From assembly GCF_030269925.1 (NCBI RefSeq), contig NC_085132.1, forward strand, positions 5,416,501 to 5,480,500: a stretch of DNA of 64,000 bases, written 5' to 3'. Origin of the DNA: Bombyx mori (lineage: Eukaryota > Arthropoda > Insecta > Lepidoptera > Bombycidae). Below the pieces are notes generated by a model. It did no database searches. It saw only the letters and a program-made list of their open reading frames with translations, and was not told the origin of the DNA. This document shows, piece after piece, positions 36,101 to 56,378 of the stretch. Every line of letters begins with the position of its first letter. The stretch's first letter is position 1. The position numbers and the translations under genes were made by a program.

Positions 36101-36955
36101 GATACAGGAGAAATGGCTCAACATATGACCCAACTATTGTTGAGCAAACGCGCAATGCTCTACGAATACTTTTCTCTGGAAGTAAATGGAGAAGGAGAAT
36201 TATTGGCCCTACCATTACTTTTGGGTATATATTTTTTTTAATAATATAATTAGGGAGCGTCAGTGTTCAACATAACATCCCACCATTCTAGATATTTATT
36301 TTCAATTGCGTGGCTCTTATAAATATGCATAACCTGAAGAGTCCGGTATGGACCATTTTTTGTATTGCTTAGATGGGTGGACGAGCTCATAGCCCACCTG
36401 GTGTTAAGTAGTCGCTAGAGCCCATAGACATCCACAACGTAAATGCGCCACCCACCTTGAGATATAAGTACTAAGGTCTCAAGTATAGTTACAACGGCTG
36501 CCCCACCCTTCAAACCGAAACGCATTACTGCTTCACGGCAGAAATAGGCAGGGTGGTGGTACCCACCCGCGCGGACTCACAAGAGGTCCTACCACCAGTA
36601 AAAACCAGTATTTTTGTCAACAATAATATGATTAGTAAAGATTGATATTCCAGATGGTCACGCTCCGTTCGTGGGTGCTTTACCGACGTATTTAGTCCGT
36701 CTCGTTACCGAAGTCAATTGGGATTCTGAAAAGGAGTGCTTTGAGACTTTCTGCAGACAGACGGCCAAGTTTTATGCTCAACCTAATCCGGACCCTAATG
36801 TCGAGAGCGTGTCGTCGGAGCACAGGAGACAAGAGCACGTGATATTCCCTGCTATAAGAAAATATTTCCTACCGCCAAGTAGCTTTATAAGTAATGGAGC
36901 TATACTGCAAATAGCTAGTTTAAATGATTTGTATAAGGTTTTTGAACGTTGTTGA
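30170..36955 (+). CDS. Mlh1: DNA mismatch repair protein Mlh1, 10 exons, 713 aa
   Basis: MutL homologue of nuclear mismatch repair and meiotic crossing-over; forms heterodimers with PMS-type partners. Exons: 30170-30282, 30663-30726, 31072-31271, 32116-32386, 32657-32813, 32940-33023, 34101-34782, 35841-35983, 36099-36224, 36654-36955 (TGA). Phases all match and total 2142 nt. GHKL ATPase motifs: ELIEN followed across the junction by [15 protein letters not shown] (residues 60-67), and [15 protein letters not shown] (from 96). Next comes the transducer domain with [19 protein letters not shown]. The C-terminal dimerisation domain ends in KVFERC, the invariant eukaryotic MLH1 terminus. The start is the first ATG in frame ([20 protein letters not shown]). 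Introns contain family A and B repeats, a 149-bp tandem duplication and a family C copy. Confidence 0.96.
30452..30575 (-). mobile_element. Family A LINE 3' tail in Mlh1 intron 1
   Basis: ATTGCCAGTATAGGCAGACG through AGCCAAGCCGCTGCCTACCG. The last element is partly repeated (GCCACTGCCTACCG just downstream). Confidence 0.8.
31660..31957. repeat. 149-bp tandem duplication in Mlh1 intron 3
   Basis: Unit 1 (31660-31808) and unit 2 (31809-31957) both begin GAAAGACAG and end CACATTGTGTT. They differ at only about ten positions, so the duplication is recent. Confidence 0.9.
33185..33540 (+). mobile_element. Family C LINE 3' end in Mlh1 intron 6
   Basis: Starts with the decayed ORF2 end (CCAATCCTGTGGACCGAAAG) and runs to CTCTCCAGGCTATCAGCATA, GGCAGGGAAAAAA. 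Confidence 0.75.
36365..36598 (-). mobile_element. Family B SINE, 5'-truncated, in the last Mlh1 intron
   Basis: Tail side TTGCTTAGATGGGTGGACGA at the left, ending at CACAAGAGGTCCTACCACCA; no tRNA-like head. Confidence 0.8.
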
Positions 36956-37097
36956 TGTATTATGTCGAATGAAGAATGCGTTTGTGTTTTTGGTGAGGTT
37001 TGTGTTTTATTTTTAAAAATCAATATATTATCAGAACGAGATATCGAGTCACCAAGATCATAGTTTAGAAGTGAAATATTATTTGTATTTTCATCGG

Positions 37098-37361
37098 TAG
37101 ACAGCCGCTTGGCTCTGTCCCTGCCATTGGTATATGAGCGACGGTAACCACTTACCATCAAGTTTTTTATTTATTGCTTAGATGGTTGGACGAGCTCACA
37201 GCCCACCTGGTGTTAAGTGGTTACTGGAGCCTATAGACATCTACAACGTAAATGCGCCACCCACGTTGAGATATCAGTTCTAAGGTCTCAGTATAGTTAC
37301 AACAGCTGCCCCACCCTTCAAGGTGGCCCGTATGCTCGTCTGCCTACACGGCTAATAAAAA
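37098..37361 (+). mobile_element. Family A LINE tail split by a family B SINE (nested insertion)
   Basis: Family A runs 37098-37161 (GGTAGACAGCCGCTTGGCTC to CTTACCATCAAG). It is interrupted by a reverse, 5'-truncated SINE (about 37162-37321) and resumes at AAGGTGGCCCGTATGCTCGT. TCAAG is present at both borders, as expected for a target duplication. Lies just beyond the Mlh1 stop codon. Confidence 0.75.
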
Positions 37362-37621
37362 AAACACCGAGGCGGACTATATTCGCAATCATATCTATTT
37401 AATTAAATTTTTCTAACTGACAAAGAAACTCATGATCATGTCAATAAATTATCACTTAGTTTATGAGCATTAAGAACTCACGAACTGACGGTAGGGTTTC
37501 TTAAGAGTTCCACCGCTCTACCTGGCTGCGTTGAATCAGACGCGCGTTCCCCTTTTAGGCACTCAATATACAAAACATTTCTGACTTTGATATCATTTGC
37601 TGTGACGAAAGAAAAAGGGTG

Positions 37622-37833
37622 GATTAACCCTCAGACACAGCCCACTGAATTTCTCGCCGGATCTTCTCATTGGGTCGCGTTTCCGATCCGGTGGTAGATT
37701 CTGCGAAGCACGGCTCTTGCTAGAGTTCGTGTTAGCAACGTCGTCAGGTTTGAGCCCCGTGAGCTCACCTACTAGTTAAGGTTACGCTGATATAGCCTCT
37801 CAAGGCTCACAGCTTAGGTAGGAGAAAAAAAAG
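37622..37833 (+). mobile_element. Family C LINE 3' UTR, truncated
   Basis: GGATTAACCCTCAGACACAG through GCCTCTCAAGGCTCACAGC and an A run. It ends about 40 bp from the Mcm6 stop codon on the opposite strand. Confidence 0.75.
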
Positions 37834-37875
37834 GTGGATTTCGTTTTTTTTTTTAAACTATATTGAGCTTAGGAA

Positions 37876-49537
<11,662 letters not shown>

Positions 49538-49867
49538 GGTTCACGACCTGAATAATATGTAACACCAGAGCTTAAGGGTGAGTTAATTTGCAAAGTTTGT
49601 TAAACGATTCTGCAATCTGCAACTTTAAAACAATGACAATAAACAAGTAACCGGTTACACGTGTTCTGTAATGATTCTCACTTAGATGGGCTAATCGTTT
49701 CTATGGACAGAGCTCAATTACTTCAATATTATTAGTTGATTTTGTTTAATAAAACTTTAAAAAGAAAATATTTTGAAAACGAGAACCGATAAAAATTCAA
49801 ACATGTGTACAAGCGTACCAATTTGAACTATGACAGATTGAACGTCAGACTGACAAGAGGGTCCCGA

Positions 49868-49878
49868 GGGCGGGAAAA
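49868..49878 (+). promoter_or_regulatory. Candidate E2F site upstream of Mcm6
   Basis: GGGCGGGAAAA contains GCGGGAAA, an exact match to the E2F consensus TTTSSCGC in reverse. It lies about 330 bp upstream of the Mcm6 start codon in an otherwise AT-rich region. MCM genes are classical E2F targets in animals; occupancy here is inference. Confidence 0.5.
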
Positions 49879-49879
49879 C

Positions 49880-50787
49880 GTTGTAAAATTGTCCCTTCAA
49901 AAACAATAAAAATTTATCTATTCATAAAGAATAGGCAAAGACAAAGCAGTACTACACTACATTATTTTCTTCTCTTTGTCAGATATTATAAAGTATTTAC
50001 ATTGAAAAGAAAAACAGTGACTGCGGTGGAACAATAATAATACACTAAATATGAAGAAATGCTTACATAATTAAGTAAGTAGTTCAAGACAAGAATGTTC
50101 CAAATGCAATTTTAAATATCGGAAGAATTTTCCTTACGTCAAAATAAAGCTGGTACGGTACTCTCGATTATGTGCATAAGTTTCATTATTAAATAACATG
50201 ACCATATGAAGTGTCTAAAATCTTTCGGACTAGCACAATTAGTTTTTATTGTTGGACGGTTAAATTTAAGGGGACTAGGTTCTGGAGGAGAGAGGCTATT
50301 TAAAAACACTCTGCTTCATGGTTAATTTAATTATATTGCAAATACTTTGTACACTATTACACCATTATAATATTTTATTTTGATACAACTCTAAGATGTT
50401 ACTCTGTCCGTGTCTAGATGAGAAGTCATTGTCTTCACTGACGAGAAGACAAATTATTTGTTTTAAACATTTAAATAAGCATTCCAATATTTGAAATCTG
50501 TGACCTTACATGTGTCAAGTGTTGCCTACCATCGCTTACATACATGGAGATAATCTTATATATTCAAACTCCAACACTTATAGATACGCTTGGGGCACTG
50601 TTTGACTCCTTGGCATTTTTTTCAATAACTATACGATTAGTTTTTCGAGAGCTGTTCGTGCTCACCCTACTGTTCTGTAGATTTTATCAAAACTTGCCGA
50701 TCCAGTTGGACAGGTAAAACCCCAAAACTCTTATTCAGTCGTAAAAACTAATAAGTAAGATATGTACATGCTTCAATAAAATATGAA
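49880..50787. other. Interval between Mcm6 and the LDLS open frame
   Basis: Beyond the candidate E2F site no gene, RNA or known repeat was recognised. Confidence 0.4.
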
Positions 50788-51021
50788 ATGCATGTTAAAA
50801 ATTATAATGTAGCACTTGATCTGTCAGTGAAAACTGAAAGCGGAAAGAATTATTTAACGAATCCGTTAGAATTATGTAACGAACCTAAAGTTGTTTATTT
50901 TCCCTGTTTTCCAATTACAGCACTAGAGCGCATTATGCGGCATAATGCTCAACGTCGAATGTTCCTACTACAGCAACGCTTCGCACAATCGAGCACTCTC
51001 AAAAGTACTGCTCTCGCGTGA
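50788..51021 (+). CDS. Possible small protein with LDLS (CtBP-type) motif, 77 aa
   Basis: The uninterrupted frame starts MHVKNYNVALDLSVKTESGK and ends SSTLKSTALA. No family was recognised. ALDLSVK fits the PxDLS-like peptide used by transcription factors to bind CtBP, and the C-terminal half is basic with a predicted helix (ALERIMRHNAQRRMFLLQQR). It could be an intronless small gene, an exon of a longer one, or chance. In favour: reasonable codon use and a composition unlike the surrounding DNA. Against: length, and no homologue that I know. Confidence 0.35.
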   Translation: MHVKNYNVALDLSVKTESGKNYLTNPLELCNEPKVVYFPCFPITALERIMRHNAQRRMFLLQQRFAQSSTLKSTALA

Positions 51022-51577
51022 TACTCGCAATCGATACCGACTCAGTGACAGAAAATTGACAAGTGTTTTTTCTTTAAGTTGGAATTGATCGAAATTTTGT
51101 TTATATTATCGTTAGTAATATTATTTATTGTTGAAAAATTTTGTAAGGCTTTCGTTTCGTCGTAGTTTCTTGGAAATAATCAAAGTTAATTGAAACTGTG
51201 CTAAAAAAAATATAAGTATGGATGATTCACTTAAAAAGTATATAATTTTCATAGAACTCATTTAAAAAAAATACTCAAAATGTAAAAAAATGTTAATGAA
51301 ATAATAAAAATCCAAATTACTTAAAATAACCGTAAATAGTTTTCAACCAATTATTATTGTTTACTACATTATTTATATATTAATGAGGTTGCCAACTCCA
51401 TGAATATTTTTTTTCAACATTGAACTTATCGCACTCTGCTGATGCATTTGAAAACTATTTTACGTTCCAATTAAGATTCAGCATAATTCAGCATTGTGTG
51501 CTATTGAGTCGCATTATGCGCTGTAATTGGAAAGCTACCTTTATGAATATTTGAAACATCTAGATTATAAAAGTTTG

Positions 51578-51853
51578 GCGGAAACGAGTGAGAGTGGTTA
51601 TAACCATGGACAATACCCTCCAAAAAGTCCACTGAGAAATCTCAGTAAATGACCACCATTTTACTGCGATTATATTTCATTCCATATCATCTCATTTCAT
51701 TTAATTTCATCCCAGTTGATTAATGTCTCAAATTAATCATCTTCATTTCATTTCACTCCATTTTATCATTTTTCATAGAAATAAGAATATAAATTAAAAT
51801 AAGACATGACTTAAAGGTCTTTTTTACCAGGTCATAAAATCCATTAAAAAAAA
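51578..51853 (+). mobile_element. Family D retroposon, internally shortened copy
   Basis: AGTTTGGCGGAAACGAGTGA at the left, an internal deletion of the middle third, then TCCAAAAAGTCCACTGAGAA and the usual end CCAGGTCATAAAATCCATTA with an A run. Its 3' end is 107 bp upstream of the start codon at 51961, same strand. I could not find a target duplication. Confidence 0.75.
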
Positions 51854-51960
51854 TCGCTCCACTGATTAGCGTTTGAGAAAGTTATGAAGTTTCATAATAT
51901 GTAGTAATTAGTAAGACAACTTCCCAATAAAGTTGTTTTTAAGTGCACTAATCATTGAAA

Positions 51961-53840
51961 ATGACAGAAACAAAAATAGCCTTTCTATATAAAATAGCGT
52001 CTTCCTTACCATCAAATATATCCAACAATCTTCAAAATGTGTTGAAAAGTTATTATTTGTATGTAACAAAAATGTTTGTCACATTTATATATTGTATCGA
52101 GTTATCTGGATATTAAAAAAAAAAAACTATCTATTTCAGAATGAAATGTAAAGAAGTAACTAAAGGTTATGGACTACCAGATAAACATTTCTCAACAGCT
52201 GCAAGATGCCCGCACTGCTGCCTAGAATGGAAAAAAGGAACTAATATCAAAGTAGATATTTCAATAATTTGCAGTACATTTAACAAAGTAGTTTTTTCCA
52301 TGCCAATGACCACTATGACTACCTTTTTTGTCTTTGTGTTTGTTTGTAATTCCCAAAAATAGATATGAAGAAAAGACAAGAAAACATTTTTTTTTATTGC
52401 TTAGATGGGTGGACGAGCTCACAGCCCACCTGGTGTTAAGTGGATACTGGAGCCCGTAGACATCTACAACGTAAATGCACTATCCACCTTCAGATATAAG
52501 TTTTAAGGTCTCAGTATAGTTACAACAGCTGACCCACCCTTCAAACCGAAACGCATTACTGCTTCACAGCACATGTGTAAACTAAACTACCATGTGATTT
52601 TATTACAGCTTAATCCAATAAAACTGAGTAAAAGGCAGAGGAAACGAAGAAAACATTTAAAGGATAGAACTAAAAAGGGGAAAACACAAGCACAAAACTC
52701 TTTGCTGCAAATGAATGAAATGGTAAGTTTAACAAAAATATAATATTTGTAAGTAAGTTCACGTTTATTCTTCAAACATTACATTCTTCGTTTTAGAGAT
52801 CAAAGTGAGTCTTATGTTCTGTACATCATAAAAAGTACATTAATTTTCAGAATTTTCTGAACTTTGTAAAAAGCTAGAATTTGATATAATTATATATGCT
52901 AGGCTTGCATAAGTGCCTGATTAATTGTATTAGTTTATCAAATCCACTTTATTACGATCATGCAGAAATGCAGCTTCATTTCTTGTAGTATATGGTATAA
53001 GTATGTTGGTAGTGTACACTATATATAATGATAATGATCTAATTTTCATATAGCAAGCCAGTTGTTGGGTTTAAATTGGGTTTATATTATTAGTGTATAG
53101 ACTCTATAGACTTTTGATTCTAAAATAATTGATACTTGTTAATATATGGAACTATATGCAATAAGGGTTCTAATATTTTTGTGTAGTTCTACATAGGATC
53201 AAGTGACTTTTACTTTATTTTCACCTAATATTATTTGAAGGCAAGTGTATCATATTAAGTTGTGAAATAAAAAAACAGTGAGATACTACAATGAATTTTG
53301 CTAATCAAGATAAAAGAGAAAATAAATAATAACATTTCATTTTGCTAATATAAACAATAAAACACACTATGTTTTTATTTAAAGGATAAATTCTGGTACA
53401 AATATTTGCTTTTGTTTTTTCAGGAAAAGATATGCATGTTTTGCAAGAAAAGTGTTAAAACACAAATCCTTAAACCTGATAGAATTAAACCAAAGGCTAT
53501 CATGGAGAACAACATGAAAAATAGTATCAACAATCGTAGTATAGAGAAAAAAGAAATAGGATCAAATAAAGCAAAACCCACTAAACAAGTAAACGATAGA
53601 ATATCTCAAAATATCAATATTTACTCAAACACAATAGAAGTTTTTAAATTAAACAATAAAAATAATACACTCGCAAGTCAAGTGAAAGAACCACCAAAAA
53701 TAATAAACAATAATAAAAAGAGGAAGGACAAGTATGCAGGTCTGTGTAAAATGGCTGTTCTGGCTGCTGCTAAACTGAAGGAGGAAAAACAAAAACAACA
53801 TAATAGTAAATTAAATCTATTTCTAAAACCATCTTTATAG
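51961..53840 (+). CDS. C18orf21-like zinc-ribbon protein (possible RNase MRP subunit), 4 exons, 246 aa
   Basis: Exons: 51961-52058, 52140-52251, 52609-52722, 53424-53840 (TAG). Phases are 2, 0 and 0 and all join in frame (741 nt). It starts MTETKIAFLYKIASSLPSNI. Two CxxC pairs, CPHC in exon 2 and CMFC at the start of exon 4, frame a basic stretch (KLSKRQRKRRKHLKDRTKKG). This is the layout of the C18orf21/UPF0711 family, itself related to the RNase P subunit RPP21. Human C18orf21 has been reported as an RNase MRP component. The C-terminal segment KRKDKYAGLCKMAVLAAAKL and a final NLFLKPSL resemble the conserved tail of that family. The family call is by pattern memory and is moderate; the exon structure is firmer. 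A SINE sits in intron 2. Confidence 0.65.
52389..52572 (-). mobile_element. Family B SINE, 5'-truncated
   Basis: TTTTTTTTTATTGCTTAGAT through CGCATTACTGCTTCACAGCA, just before exon 3 of the C18orf21-like gene. Confidence 0.8.
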
Positions 53841-54717
53841 TGTAATATATAAACAATACTTATAAAAATTTAAATTAATATTGTTGGAAGATAAGCGCTG
53901 GAAAATTAAGTGTCAATAATTCTTGACAATAAAAGGACAATGATTGAAAACTGATATGTTACTAAAAAAAAGCACCTGACATACAACGAAGTGGTCTCAC
54001 AGAAGTATGGAGGTCCATCAGTTGTTGTCAGTTATGGAAATACATGAGGCAAATTATTTTTTCCTTTTAATATGTTTAATATGTATTTGCTCTTGTATTT
54101 TTACCATTATTACATTACCCCTTACATACATTTACCTTTTCAATTTTTAAGTTTTCCGTCATATAATTTTACCCATAAATATATGTACATATATTATTAT
54201 TTTGATTGGGTCAAACATCGATATATTACCACTAGATAACGCATCACATACAAAAACCAAACACAAAAATGGCATCGACTAACTGATCTGACTACACCAT
54301 CAAGTGGAGAAAAACGATGTATAATATAATAATTGTAACCTAAACTATGCCTTTTCCCCAAGTAATAAAGTGCAGTTTAGATTATTTTAACATTCACTTA
54401 CGACTTTACGCCATGAATGACAGAAAAAGATAGTTTTTACAATAACTTTTATTCCAAATTTAAACTTATCCCCTTAAAAATAAAGCAAAAATTTACACGC
54501 ATAGCATTTTACTTACGCCCTTTTAAACTTACGATATTAAGACTTTACTGCTCCGAACAGAGTATTACGGAGTCGCACTTTATACTTTTTTTGTAAGAAT
54601 ATTTTGAGTAATTTATTTTTTATTATGTTTTTTTAATTCATATTCATTCAATTTTTTCAATTTAATTCCATATGATTAACAACAAATATTGTATAACTAT
54701 AGATAATTATACCTGAG

Positions 54718-54916
54718 TTAGCTATATTGTACCTTGCACATCGGTGGGGAAAATAGATAAGAGCTTTTTAAATCACAACAACATAATCCCCATGAAATTG
54801 TTTTATTTATTAAATACATGTCAGATTCGGTAAAATGGTCTGCACAAACCACACTGGAGCAATTAGGTTTGAAATAATTGTTGCTTCTTTTTTCTTTTAT
54901 TACTCTGTTATTAAAT
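54718..54916 (-). pseudogene. THAP-domain exon remnant inside the P-type element
   Basis: It follows an acceptor-like tttttacag. The frame reads FNNRVIKEKRSNNYFKPNCS then SVVCADHFTESDMYLINKTI and stops at 54718. FKPNCSSVVCADHF corresponds to the second half of a THAP C2CH finger (…P….lC..HF). The first Cys pair would lie in an upstream exon that I could not find; the SINE insertion begins about 60 bp upstream. THAP is the DNA-binding domain of P transposase and of many host proteins; the transposon borders favour the former. Confidence 0.6.
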
Positions 54917-54974
54917 CTGTAAAAATGTAAAAACAAATTCCAGTTTACAGATTTCACTTCGCCGTCCATTGTAC

Positions 54975-55411
54975 AGACGTCTGTTGCATTCGTATCTGAT
55001 CTAGCGATACACGGGGTGTTCGAATCCCAGGCGAGTACCAATTTTTCTAATGAAATACGTACTTAACAAATGTTCACAATTGACTTCCACGGTGAACGAA
55101 TAACATCGTGTAATAAAAATCAAACCCGCAAAATAATTTGCGTAATTACTGGTTGTAGGACCTCTTGTGGGTCCGCACGAGTAGGTATCACCACCCCACC
55201 TATTTCTGCCGTGAAGCAGTAATGCATTTCGGTTTGAAGGCTGGGGCAGCCGTTGTAACTATACCTGAGACCTTAGAACTTATGTCACAAGGTGGGTGGC
55301 GCAAATGCGCAAATGGCAGCGTAAATACGCTGTAGATGTCTATGGGCTCCAGTATAACCACTTAGCTCCAGGTGGGCTGTGAGCTCGTCCACCCATCTAA
55401 GCAATAAAAAA
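54975..55411 (+). mobile_element. Family B SINE inside the P-type element
   Basis: A slightly damaged head (GGGGTGTTCGAATCCCAGGCG) followed by the full body and ATCTAAGCAATAAAAAATAA. Confidence 0.85.
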
Positions 55412-55646
55412 TAATAAAAAAATAAAAAATTATGTGACTCCACTACACTTGTTCTGAAATAGCCCTATTTCATCCTTGTCTTGCATGTAACCGTTATTAT
55501 GTGTGTGAAAGAAATAACTGCGAAGCAAAATAATAGGATTTAATTTCTTGAAGTACTGATTTGGTAAGAATAACTGATTTATTTCAAATATTTATCACTA
55601 TCTGTTAATAAAAAAAATGTGTGCGTGTACTAGTGTACACACGTAA

Positions 55647-55927
55647 GAAGTGAAACTTGTTTATGGCCTTATTTTTCGAAAAATGATCTACATGCAACTT
55701 TCTAGAAATTGGTTAAATAAAGTTAAATTAGATAAAGTTTAAACAAAAGGATTTTATTATCATAGACATGAATACAAAAAAGTTAAATTAGATAAAGTTT
55801 AAACAAAAGGATTTTATTATCATAGACATGAATACAAAACAGATGGCGCGTAACGGAAAAAAGTGACGCGTAACCGAAAAATGTGACGGTAAATTTTTTT
55901 CCAACGCCGATAAGGAAGTTTCACTTC
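55647..55927. mobile_element. Family F-type inverted pair inside the P-type element
   Basis: GAAGTGAAACTTG (55647-55659) and GAAGTTTCACTTC (55915-55927). The interior includes AGATGGCGCG and two copies of GTGACGCGTAAC-like sequence (about 55846-55885). Confidence 0.4.
55719..55838. repeat. Exact 60-bp tandem duplication
   Basis: AGTTAAATTAGATAAAGTTT followed by AAACAAAAGGATTTTATTAT, then CATAGACATGAATACAAAA, occurs twice with a period of 60 bp and no mismatch in the repeated part. Confidence 0.95.
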
Positions 55928-56053
55928 AAAAATTATAAAACTTACCAAAAATACTAAATTTCATGTTGTCTTCTCTTTATAAGCGTGTTTTTTACATCTT
56001 TTTACAGCGCATTTTAGGATCGTTCCACTCGACGGTCGGCGTGACACTGACGG

Positions 56054-56090
56054 CAAAACAGTGCTTAATATGAATCTAAGCACTGTTTTG
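56054..56090. repeat. 14-bp perfect palindrome near the right end of the P-type element
   Basis: CAAAACAGTGCTTA (56054-56067), a 9-nt spacer, then TAAGCACTGTTTTG (56077-56090), about 50 bp inside the right terminal inverted repeat. Confidence 0.9.
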
Positions 56091-56378
56091 TTTGGTTACT
56101 TTTGACGCCTTTACGCGGGATCTAGTGGTAATATATCGATGGGGTCAAACTATAATTTGCAATGAGACATCTTGTTTAAATAAACATGTTATTTGTTATA
56201 AAATTTATTTTGGGTGCAGGTATAACCTGTATTCTAACTAATGCATAGCCTGTCACAACCCTGTTCACAAACAAAATCCCCTGATGAAAGAGTTGTAAAA
56301 CCATAAAAGACTTTGATAAACTGTTCTGATTTTAAAGGAGAATGATAACCACCTATGAACAGATTGGAAGATATGACT

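Larger units (their letters stand above)
54216..56141 (-). mobile_element. P-element-type transposon relic: 22-bp TIRs, 8-bp target duplication, THAP exon
   Basis: The left end begins CATCGATATATTACCACTAG (54216). The right end read in reverse from 56141 gives the same 20 bases, and identity continues for 22 bp. GGGTCAAA occurs immediately outside both ends (54208-54215 and 56142-56149), a perfect 8-bp target duplication. An 8-bp duplication, CA-starting inverted ends and an internal THAP-like exon together point to the P superfamily. The 1926-bp interior is not coding beyond that exon. It has been invaded by a SINE (54975-55411) and holds a family F-type inverted pair and a 60-bp tandem repeat. 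Transposase core missing, so non-autonomous. Confidence 0.8.
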
